From contig JAUCBJ010001798.1 of the NCBI GenBank assembly GCA_032718475.1, positions 1 to 43,013 of the forward strand: 43,013 nt of DNA, read 5' to 3'. Below the pieces are notes generated by a model that worked only from the letters and a program-made list of their open reading frames with translations, did not search any database and was not told where the DNA came from. The first letter of the stretch is position 1, and each line of letters opens with the position of its first letter. Made by a program: the position numbers and the translations under genes. This document shows positions 32,781 through 43,013 of the stretch, piece by piece. Source of the DNA: Nemertoderma westbladi. Taxonomy: Eukaryota; Xenacoelomorpha; Nemertodermatida; Nemertodermatidae.

Positions 32781-34993
32781 GGTGGACATTGACGTCATCC
32801 CTTCCACACTATTCATTGGTAACTTATAAAGCCCACTCTATCCACTTTAATTATTACGTTTGATAGATCTACTCTTGATGGCCCCACATTTTCATTTTTT
32901 ATTTCAATTATTTTAATTTAATTTGGTGATCTCAATTTGAGTTTATGGAATTTCTATTTTATATTATTTTTTGTAGGATTGGAAATTTTTGTTTGTAAAA
33001 ATTTTATTTTGTCTTATTGTCTTTGAAGGATTGGCTATATTTAGATATACACGTGACTATTTTTCAGAATATATTCATCACACATTGATCTCAATCTTTG
33101 CATTATTGTTTTTATTTTTATTTTGTGCGTCGTGTAGTTTCCCATTTTTTTTACTTTCAGTTTAATATTTGTGTAATTTGGTGTACAGTCAATCTTACCT
33201 ACGGAACTGACCTATATTATTGTCTATGAACAGGTTCAGTAAGCTTTGCTTTCATGACTATCAACATTCAATAAAATATTATTAATATGCATCTGTTCGG
33301 CCATGTCCTGAATCTAGTGGCGGGATGTGTATTTCGTTAAAACGCGAAGAAATATCAGAAAAAGACACGGTAGCGCCGGTGGGAAATCTAGTCAAATATT
33401 TACATAAATGATTCAGTCGCTGTCTTCATGTCTCGCATAAGTTCCATTATCTGCTATCTCCGAATTCCCGATTATGTTCATTATTGTCTTACCAAACGAC
33501 CATGTTTTTTGGCCACTGCAGCCGAGTAATGGGTCTTCTTTTTATTTTCTCATAGTGTAATTAATTTCTTGTATGTTGCTGATTATGACCAAAAATGTTT
33601 CCCAAAAGTTGACTCCAGTTGATTATTTTAGTTAGAATTATACAAGCAACTGTAACCTGCTCCTTTCCCTTAATTAATAAATTAGCGGGCGAAGCTGACA
33701 CCAACTTTGGGACCTTACAAAAGTTATTCACAAAATATGACAAACCATGTGTATGTAAGTAATATGGATAAGAGCGACAAATAAATTAGAATTACATTAT
33801 AACTTATCGTATCACCACCCACTAATCTCAATGTCGCTTCTAAAAGAAAGTCTGAATCTTACAATCTTAACAAATCTACACAAATAATATATCACTTTAT
33901 ATTAATCACGCCATGATTAGAACATCATTGCTAAACCCGCCCAGAGCCCAGGAACATTTTACACTCACTGCACCACTGCGCACTGGTGTGGTTAAATTTC
34001 ACCGAATTCCCCATTGCGAATTGAAGAAGTAGAATATGTCTGAACCATTATTCCACGCTTGTACACAAAATATAAATTGGATTTCTCCACTTTTTTAACA
34101 CATATGAAGACTCCCTGTGGCATGCAATTTATTTGCTTGCCTATTGCTTACAGGCCTGTCTGTCATTCACACATGGAGTCCTTCATTTCTTCTTCCCTTG
34201 GGGCGGTTGAGAAACAGTGAAACTTCTGTCTAAATAATTACCATCAAGACTCGGAAGTTTTCAATAAATTAACGAGTCTTAGATAATGTATTTTTCGTTA
34301 GTTAGTATTCATTTATTAACATATATAATTTTGTGTTTCGATTTGAATGATCGAGATCGATCCCTATTTCGACTGTGTGTGTATTGTCCTCATAATGCAA
34401 GTTAACATAACTTCCCCCTCTACTCATGGGCTATTCCGGGGTGAGTTGAGTATACCCCACTGTTCGTTGATTACAATATAGTAAAGTTATACATCGAACA
34501 GACGAAACAACCTGTCTTAATGCAGGGATGGTGCCCCTGCCCGTGTCACACTAACTCCCAAGGGTGAACACTTCCACTTGACTCCTCCAACAGATGTCAG
34601 GTTCCCATTGTAGCGCTTGGTGTGCTTAAGCACTAACATCTGGAGAGTCTTGTCTAGGGATACAACAGTGCCGACAGTGGTTCAATTATACATATTGAAT
34701 AATTTGTATAAACTTTCGACGAATTTTACACTTGAAGACTTTTATTGTTGTGTAAATAAGCCAACCACATAATGACAGTTTCTTTATTTAAATCCACTCA
34801 GCTATTCGCAACGCATGATGTTAAGTGACATTGATTATGCTCAGCCCATACAATCAACTTTATTCGTAGGCTCATGACTTGTAGGCACATTTTAACATAT
34901 AAATAACACTATTATAAAGTAGTTTAATGCAGAGGGCTCGCATTTCCATTTAGTTGGTGTTTACTGTTTAGTCATACTTTTTCCTTAATAACA
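32781..34993. other. Unassigned sequence
   Basis: Over 2 kb of AT-rich unique DNA with T-rich stretches at 32890-33170. No exon, RNA gene or repeat family that I can support. Confidence 0.45.
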
Positions 34994-35000
34994 CTTAAAA

Positions 35001-35199
35001 AGGGTGTAAACGCTACGCCGACAGCCGACAACAGCAAACATGAAAATGTAACCTGAGTTCGTGACTCTCGTTTATTGTTTTGGTTAGAATAACCTTCTAC
35101 AGTAACCTTTTCCTTTCCCTAAATGAATAATTAACATTAATTAGCTTTAATAATGGTTGTAGGCGTTGGTTGTCGGTTGTCGACGTAGCGTTTACACCC
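35001..35199. mobile_element. 199-bp MITE with 7-bp target duplication
   Basis: Flanked by CTTAAAA at 34994-35000 and 35200-35206. Arms read inward AGGGTGTAAACGCTACGCCG at the left and, inverted from the right, GGGTGTAAACGCTACGTCG, and both continue into ACA(G/A)CCGACAAC. TIR length is about 35 bp. No coding capacity. Confidence 0.85.
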
Positions 35200-35206
35200 C
35201 TTAAAA

Positions 35207-36052
35207 AACGAACGCAAAGCATTTTTTACCTACTGTATCAACATTTATCCTCCAAAACTATGTAAATAAAGTCCCCATTAAATTATTTCTCATTGTGCGC
35301 GGTTTTGTGTTATTGCCATTAATTTATGGGACCGCCTAGTACTACTGCTTCGGGGCTGCCTCTCCATTGTTATGATTTGACAATGGGTATTTATTCTAAT
35401 GATGTTGTTAATAATAGGATGAGAAAAATTTTAATGGGGGTGTTGACATGACATAGTATTATAGTGTGGCTATTCGAACGTACTGTAGGACCTGAACCAT
35501 GGCAGAACAATAGGACCGCAGCTCAATGTTTTCTTGCTTACTTATTGCGTCTGTCAGACCTACAATTTTTATCTGGGTTGAGGTGTCACTCCAATCGTTT
35601 CCATATTTAAATTGATCAATTTATTTAAATAATCAATATGACTTTAACCAACATATTGTATGATGTTTCAGGCTTCAAACTGAGTATGTAATTAATGCTC
35701 TCGTGGCCATACGTAATCAGTAATTAATTATGCGATGCGGCATACCTAATAAATCCTCCCTTTGTATATCCACAGGCAGTCCTCATATTTATTTATCACT
35801 TTTTTCACATGAAATCCCTCACAACTTTATGTCATGCATGACTGGGTCTCAGTATCTCTACAACCCTCACTCCCTAGGGACCTGTGTTTGCGAGAACAAA
35901 CACAAGTGGATTAAAACTTACCTTTCATTGTCTACCATGTAAATGTACAATGTACTTGAATGGATGATCTGATTAATATTTGTTTGTAATGGAATTATCT
36001 AAATAGTTTAACGCCTGAAAATCTAAAATATAGACTTACTTGGCCTAAATTC
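35207..36052. other. Unassigned sequence
   Basis: No feature supported; a short plus frame at 35730-35942 has no recognisable content. Confidence 0.45.
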
Positions 36053-36297
36053 GGCCCATGTGACGAATACCACACTTTCTGCTGTTATATTTCACTTTTC
36101 AGTTTACCCCCATGTGAAGAATTCCAGGTTTTCACTAAAACCACAGGTTTCAGAAGGGCTGAATCTAACCAAAACAATTGTCGAATTAAAATATGTACAG
36201 AGATTATAAGACAGAAAAAAAAATCAAATTCTTCATATATAAAATTCCAATAAAATGTCAACCGAAAAGTGAAAACCTGGTATTCTTCACAAGGGCG
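36053..36297 (+). mobile_element. Second full-length copy of the GGCCCATGTGAAG MITE
   Basis: Same order of blocks as 18101-18378: terminal GGCCCATGTGACGAATACCA, ACTTTCTGC, internal CCCCATGTGAAGAATTCCAG, CAGAAGGGCTGAATCTAACC, TTCATATATAAAATTCCAAT and an inverted terminal CTGGTATTCTTCACAAGGGC. It is shorter by about 33 bp. Flanks give only a partial duplication (CTAAATTC against GCAAATTC). Confidence 0.9.
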
Positions 36298-37044
36298 CAA
36301 ATTCAGCTTACGTAGACTAAATTCAGTCTTAAGTTTATTCAATCGCGATAAAGGTTTTTTTTTTGCAAATTAATGTTTTTCTATGTATAGAACAACAATT
36401 TTCTTTGTTGTTTCGATTAAATTATCAATAAATTTGATTGTGTGCTTAATACAATATTGGATAGAAGAGCCAGTATTTTATTGATTACATAAAGGCCAGT
36501 CTAAATTCATTTATCCCTTTGAGATCCCGGTAGTAATTATAGTATAGTAATTACAGATTATTCATTGGATATGACGACGCTGGGGCTACTAAGCAAGACT
36601 CAAGCAACAACTAAGTTATTGTTGATCTTCCTTTGATCTCCTATTCATTCCAACCAATAGTACAATATCCAAGTGAAAGTTCACTTGGTAGGCACTAAGT
36701 GTTTCAGTTCGGAATACTAATATGTCGACTTCGTTAAACACTGCTCCCCATAAACATTATAATGATAAGTAATATATATATATTGAATTACAATAACAAA
36801 TTCAATGAGGATATTTTATTATAGTAACTTACCAAGTGTAATAAAAATGGGTATAAATGTACTACGGTATTTTTAAAAATGGCGAATACTTGAATTTTCA
36901 CGTTATCAATTTTATTTTCGTTAAACGACCCTACGCTGACACCACTCCGCCGACACCATGTAGACAATGTGTCGCCACTTGTCAGACATTGCCGATACAA
37001 TGTAGACGCCGTCCCGATAATGTGCAAACGACACATCGTGCTTT
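36298..37044. other. Unassigned sequence grading into degenerate repeat units
   Basis: From about 36940 the sequence contains decayed versions of the following 33-bp unit (ACACCACTCCGCCGACACC on one strand). Otherwise nothing is recognised. Confidence 0.45.
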
Positions 37045-38573
37045 CGTGTGTCAGAGTGCAGTCGGACAATGTGGGCACTGTGTCGGAGTGGTGTCTGCAC
37101 AATGTGGGCACTGTGTCGGAGTGGTGTCGGCACAATGTGGGTACTGAATCGGAGTGGTGTCGGTACAATGTGGTCACTGTGTCGGAGTGGTGTCGGTATA
37201 ATGTGGGCACTGTGTCGGAGTGGTGTCGGCACAATGTGGTCACTGTGTCAGAGTGCAGTCGGTACAATGTGGGCACTGTGTCGGAGTGGTGTCGGTACAA
37301 TGTGGTCACTGTGTCGTTGTGGTGTCGGTACAATCTGGTCACTGTGTCGGAGTGGTGTCGGTACAATGTGGGCACTGTATCGGAGTGGTGTCGGTACAAT
37401 GTGGTCACTGTGTCGGAGTGGTGTCGGTACAATGTGGTCACTGTGTCTGAATGATGTCGGTACAAAGTGGTCACTATGTCGGAGTGGTGTCGGTAAAATG
37501 TGCGCACTGTGACGGAATGGTGTCGGTACAATGTGGTCACTGTGTCGGAGTGGTGTCGGTACAATGCGGGCACTGTGTCGGAGTGGTGTCTGCACAATGT
37601 GGGCACTGTGTCGGAGTGGTGTCGGCACAATGTGGGCACTGTGTCGGAGTGGTGTCTGTACAATGTGGTCACTGTGTCAGAGTGCAGTCGGTACAATGTG
37701 GGCACTGTGTCGGAGTGGTGTCGGTACAATGTGGTCACTGTGTCGTAGTGGTGTCGGTACAATGTGGTCACTGTGTCGGAGTGGTGTCGGTACAATGTGG
37801 TCTCTGTGTCGGAGTGGTCTCGGTACAATGTGGGCACTGTGTCGGAGTGGTGTCGGTATAAAGTGGGCACTGTGTCGGAGTGGTGTCGGTGCAATGTGGG
37901 CACTGTGTCGGAGTGGTGTCGGTACAATGTGGCCTCTGTGTCGGAGTGGTGTCGGTATAATGTGGGCACTGTGTCGGAGTGGTGTCGGTACAATGTGGTC
38001 ACTGTGTCAGAGTGCAGTCGGTACAATGTGGGCACTGTGTCGGAGTGGTGTCGGTACAATGTGGTCACTGTGTCGTTGTGGTGTCGGTACAATCTGGTCA
38101 CTGTGTCGGAGTGGTGTCGGTACAATGTGGGCACTGTGTCGGAGTGGTGTCGGTAAAATGTGGTCACTGCGTCGTAGTGGTGTCGGTACAATGTGGTCAC
38201 TGTGTCGGAGTGGTGTCGGTACAATGTGGTCACTGTGTCGGAGTGGTCTCGGTACAATGTGGGCACTGTGTCGGAGTGGTGCCGGTATAATGTGGGCACT
38301 GTGTTGGAGTGGTGTCGGTGCAATGTGGGCACTGTGTCGGAGTGGTGTCGGTACAATGTGGTCTCTGTGTCGGAGTGGTGTCGGTACAATTCGGTCACTG
38401 TGTCGGAGTGGTGTCGGTAAAATGTCGTCACTGTGTCGGAGTGGTGTCGGTACAATGTGGTCACTGTGTCGGAGTGGTATCGGTACAATGTGGTCACTGT
38501 GTCGGAGTGGTATCGGTACAATGTGGTCGCTGTGTCGGAGTGGTATCGGTACAATGTGGTCACTGCGTCGTAT
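37045..38573. repeat. 33-bp minisatellite, about 46 copies, with higher-order blocks
   Basis: The unit is ACAATGTGGGCACTGTGTCG followed by GAGTGGTGTCGGT. Common variants are GTGGTCACTG, GTCGTTGTGG, and a marker unit GAGTGCAGTCGG. Marker units lie at 37054, 37251, 37680 and 38010. Blocks following the 37251 and 38010 markers share the same series of variants. The 33-bp period equals 11 codons, so several frames stay open on both strands, including a 591-codon minus frame with TLYRHHSDTV repeats. Its unrelated tail and lack of any recognisable domain argue against a gene. Confidence 0.97.
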
Positions 38574-38683
38574 TGTCACGGTTTTCGCGTCAACCTCATC
38601 AATGAAATTATGTTATTATTTCAATAAATATTAAATAATTGAAAAATCGAGAAATGCTAAATCATCACTCATGAAAAATAAAA

Positions 38684-39189
38684 TCTCACTCATATGCTTC
38701 CCTATCACATAGATTTCCCCAATCTCACTCATATGCTTCCCTATCACATAGATTTCCCCAATCTCACTCATATGCTTCCCTATCACATAGATTTCCCCAA
38801 TCTCACTCATATGCTTCCCTATCACATAGATTTCCCCAATCTCACTCATATGCTTCCCTATCACATAGATTTCCCCAATCTCACTCATATGCTTCCCTAT
38901 CACATAGATTTCCCCAATCTCACTCATATGCTTCCCTATCACATAGATTTCCCCAATCTCACTCATATGCTTCCCTATCACATAGATTTCCCCAATCTCA
39001 CTCATATGCTTCCCTATCACATAGATTTCCCCAATCTCACTCATATGCTTCCCTATCACATAGATTTCCCCAATCTCACTCATATGCTTCCCTATCACAT
39101 AGATTTCCCCAATCTCACTCATATGCTTCCCTATCACATAGATTTCCCCAATCTCACTCATATGCTTCCCTATCACATAGATTTCCCCT
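38684..39189. repeat. 39-bp minisatellite, 13 virtually identical copies
   Basis: The unit is TCTCACTCATATGCTTCCCT followed by ATCACATAGATTTCCCCAA. I see no substitutions across the array. A 39-bp unit is 13 codons, so frames are open on both strands, but there is no support for coding. Confidence 0.98.
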
Positions 39190-39557
39190 AACTAGTATAG
39201 TTATAACTGTTTACATACCGGTTCTTGTGGTTTAAAAGTAACAGTCCTGAAACGAAAGTTTGGTACACGTACGACCGTGTCACCTGTACAATGACGTCGT
39301 CTGCTGGAAGTTGTGATAGTTCATATTGTATGGTATGTTAAATATATGGTTGGTTATATCAATATCTTTGTAGTACTTCTCTGGTGTTAGTTAGATCTGA
39401 GGTACTTTTGGAACAATACAATACATATTAATTATGTTCTGTATATTAATATACGGAACTGAGAAATCTAACGCTGAATCACACCGCACCGCCCCCTTCT
39501 TCAAGAAAACCTTGGCTCACCCAGATTCCATAGTTACCTTGACCCGGTCGCAGACCC
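39190..39557. other. Unassigned sequence between two minisatellites
   Basis: No feature supported. Confidence 0.45.
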
Positions 39558-40708
39558 CACGACCTTGTCTTGGGACAACCACAACCGTGTCTAGGAACAA
39601 CCACGACCGTGTCTCGGAACAACCAAGACCGTGTCTCGGAACAACCACGACCGTATCTAGGAACAACCATCACCACCGTGTCTCGGAACTACCATGACCG
39701 TGTCTCGGAACAACCAAGACCGTGTCTCGGAACAACCACGACCGTGTCTCTGAACAACCACGACCGTGTCTCGGAACAACCATGCCCGTGTCTCGGAACA
39801 ACCAAGACCGTGTCTCGGAACAACCACGACCGTGTAACCACGACCGTGTCTCGGAACAACCACGACCGTGTCTCGGAACAACCACGACCGTGTCTCGGAA
39901 CAACCACGACCGTGTCTCGGAACAACCACGACCTTGTCTCTGAACAACCACGACCGTGTCTCTGAACAACCACGGCCGTGTCCCGGAACAACCACAACCG
40001 TGTCTCTGAACAACCACGACCGTGTCTCTGAACAACCACGGCCGTGTCTCGGAACAACATGACCGTGTCTCGGAACAACCACGACCGTGTCTCGGAACAA
40101 CCACGACCGTGTCTCGGAACTACCATGAACGTGTCTCGGAACAACCACGACCGTGTCTCGGAACAACCACGACCGTGTCTCGGAACAACCACGACCGTGT
40201 CTCGGAACAACCACGACCGTGTCTCGGAACAACCACGACCGTGTCTCGGAACTACCACGGCCGTGTCTCGGACCAACCACGACCGTGTCTCGGAACAACC
40301 ACGACCGTGTCTCGGAACTACCATGACCGTGTCTCGGAACTTCCATGATCGTGTCTCGGAACAACCACGACCGTGTCTCGGAACAACCACGACCGTGTCT
40401 CGGAACTACCACGACCGTGTCTCGGAACTACCATGACCGTGTCTCGAAACAACCACGACCGTGTCTCGGAACAACCACGACCGTGTCTCGGAACAACCAC
40501 GACCGTGTCTCGGAACAACCACGACCTTGTCTCGGAACAACCATGACCGTGTCTCGGAACAACCACGACCGTGTCTCGGAACAACCACGACCGTGTCTCG
40601 GAACAACCACGACCGTGTCTCAGAACACCACGACCGTGTCTCGGAACAACCAAGACGGTGTCTCGGAACAACCACGACCGTGTCTCAGAACAACCACGAC
40701 CGTGTCTT
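39558..40708. repeat. 22-bp minisatellite, about 52 copies
   Basis: The unit is CGACCGTGTCTCGGAACAAC followed by CA. Variants include CTCTGAACAAC, GGAACTACCATGACC, CCAAGACCG and one 9-bp partial unit at about 39835. Since 22 is not a multiple of three and no stop occurs, all frames are open; not coding. Confidence 0.97.
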
Positions 40709-41184
40709 GAAAGTGATGAACACCATAACTTGACGATGTTAATTACCTCAGAGTTTGTTGCTAGTGTGCTGCTGAAGTAAATTCCTTATCTCATCGCGTA
40801 ATGAACGGTTTTATTTAACGGACCGCCTGACTTTCATTACCAGTGGCCGGTAAATCTGCGACCAAATTCTGCTTCCTAATTTCCGTGTTCTAGTCCAAAA
40901 ATTTGCAATTATTCGCCGCGCATGATTTCCGCCCGTTAATGTGGTAATTTAATGTAATTACCCACCGGTGTATATTCTGTATTATTTGATCTATACTGCG
41001 AAAAGTAACTGCTATATTCCCAACTTCCTTCGTCCGGCATAATTTGTTAAATCACATTGAGTTAATGGACGTGGGTGATACTGCGTATGCGAATAGCACG
41101 TACCGATACAGTATATGTATTATTATATGTAAAAAACGTATTTCCAGAAATATTGCTTCTCAAAAGAAACATTGTCTCTCAGTA
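40709..41184. other. Unassigned sequence
   Basis: Unique sequence between the 22-bp and 5-bp arrays; nothing recognised. Confidence 0.45.
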
Positions 41185-41585
41185 GTGGCGTGGCGTGGCG
41201 TGGCGTGGCGTGGCGTGGCGTGGCGTGGCGTGGCGTGGCGTGGCGTGGCGTGGCGTGGCGTGGCGTGGCGTGGCGTGGCGTGGCGTGGCGTGGCGTGGCG
41301 TGGCGTGGCGTGGCGTGGCGTGGCGTGGCGTGGCGTGGCGTGGCGTGGCGTGGCGTGGCGTGGCGTGGCGTGGCGTGGCGTGGCGTGGCGTGGCGTGGCG
41401 TGCGTGGCGTGGCGTGGCGTGGCGTGGCGTGGCGTGGCGTGGCGTGGCGTGGCGTGGCGTGGCGTGGCGTGGCGTGGCGTGGCGTGGCGTGGCGTGGCGT
41501 GGCGTGGCGTGGCGTGGCGTGGCGTGGCGTGGCGTGGCGTGGCGTGGCGTGGCGTGGCGTGGCGTGGCGTGGCGTGGCGTGGCGT
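41185..41585. repeat. Second (GTGGC)n array, about 80 copies
   Basis: Pure GTGGC with a single one-base deletion at 41401 and no substitutions. The motif and strand orientation are the same as in the array at 27395-27861, while flanking sequences differ. No stop is possible in any plus frame. Confidence 0.98.
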
Positions 41586-41833
41586 TATTTATTATCCGAC
41601 ATTAATTAATCCTGCTGCGACATACCAGCCAAACATTCCTCCTGCAGCTCCCTTAATTTCAACCGTCTAAATTACTTTACTAAACTTAATCTTACTTGAT
41701 GGAAGACAGAGGCGTGGGGGGGGGGGTTTGTTTCATGGTAAATTTTCGGACTGAAGCCCCAGGACCCGTCATATATTATTATATTTTTAATTGTTTATCT
41801 TTCTTTTCAGGTAAATAAATATTCGGTGCTTGA

Positions 41834-42937
<1,104 letters not shown>

Positions 42938-43013
42938 TAGCAGAAGATTGCGGGGCAGCTGACATTCCAGAATGTGCCACAAAAGATCCCGTGACGTGTC
43001 AGATATATGAATG
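42938..43013 (+). CDS. Possible exon running off the right edge
   Basis: A pyrimidine-rich acceptor (TCGCCTTTAG) precedes an open frame reading AEDCGAADIPECATKDPVTC and on to the edge, with cysteines spaced C-x7-C-x7-C. It does not match the PAS domain expected next for the Elk gene, although its phase would fit. The length is too short to assign; it could be chance. Confidence 0.25.

Noticed and set aside
36788-38563. 591-codon minus-strand frame of TLYRHHSDTV repeats
   Set aside because: A 33-bp period keeps any stop-free frame open. Plus-strand frames are equally open, and no domain or signal is visible.
38631-39191. Open frames on both strands across the 39-bp array
   Set aside because: Period of 13 codons with no stop; both strands open equally.
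39434-40733. Overlapping Arg-rich frames in the 22-bp array
   Set aside because: Open in many frames on both strands, as expected for a stop-free 22-bp unit.

Overview
This is an animal (metazoan) genomic window, not prokaryotic. The evidence is spliced host exons with canonical GT/AG borders, fragments of non-LTR retrotransposons, miniature inverted-repeat elements and a very high load of minisatellites. The first coding exon of an Elk-type KCNH potassium channel is recognisable near the right end. Frequent TAGGCCTA-type words and a foldback element like the sea-urchin TU type point loosely to a marine invertebrate, perhaps an echinoderm. That placement is inference and is not established by the sequence.

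Layout. 1-5.3 kb: small tandem repeats and two decayed LINE pieces on the minus strand. 5.35-6.62 kb: a broken LINE whose endonuclease part is interrupted by a segment carrying a complete-looking type I hammerhead ribozyme. 6.77-10.55 kb: a 35/36-bp minisatellite. 11.99-15.88 kb: two phase-compatible minus-strand exons of an unrecognised, probably extracellular protein; the intron between them holds two head-to-tail LINE fragments, one with a 393-codon reverse transcriptase frame. 16.5-20.4 kb: several inverted-repeat elements, including a 1,012-bp foldback element. 21.9-23.7 kb: another decayed LINE with a tRNA-derived SINE-like insertion. 24.8-29.1 kb: 28-bp, 5-bp and 32-bp arrays. 29.12-31.42 kb: a 2.3-kb element with about 100-bp imperfect terminal inverted repeats around a broken gene of an uncharacterised protein family that looks like a DDE-type transposase. 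31.95-32.8 kb: a CR1/jockey-like RT relic. 35-36.3 kb: two MITEs. 37-41.6 kb: 33-, 39-, 22- and 5-bp arrays. 41.86 kb: the Elk channel exon, followed by an intron reaching the window end or nearly so.

Functional reading. Only the host exons and perhaps the LINE RT frame look like genuine protein-coding sequence. About a quarter of the window is tandem repeat. The long open frames inside those arrays arise because the unit has no stop codon, or because its length is a multiple of three, and I do not call them genes. The most interesting items are the hammerhead ribozyme at 5478-5539 and the terminal-inverted-repeat element at 29121-31420.
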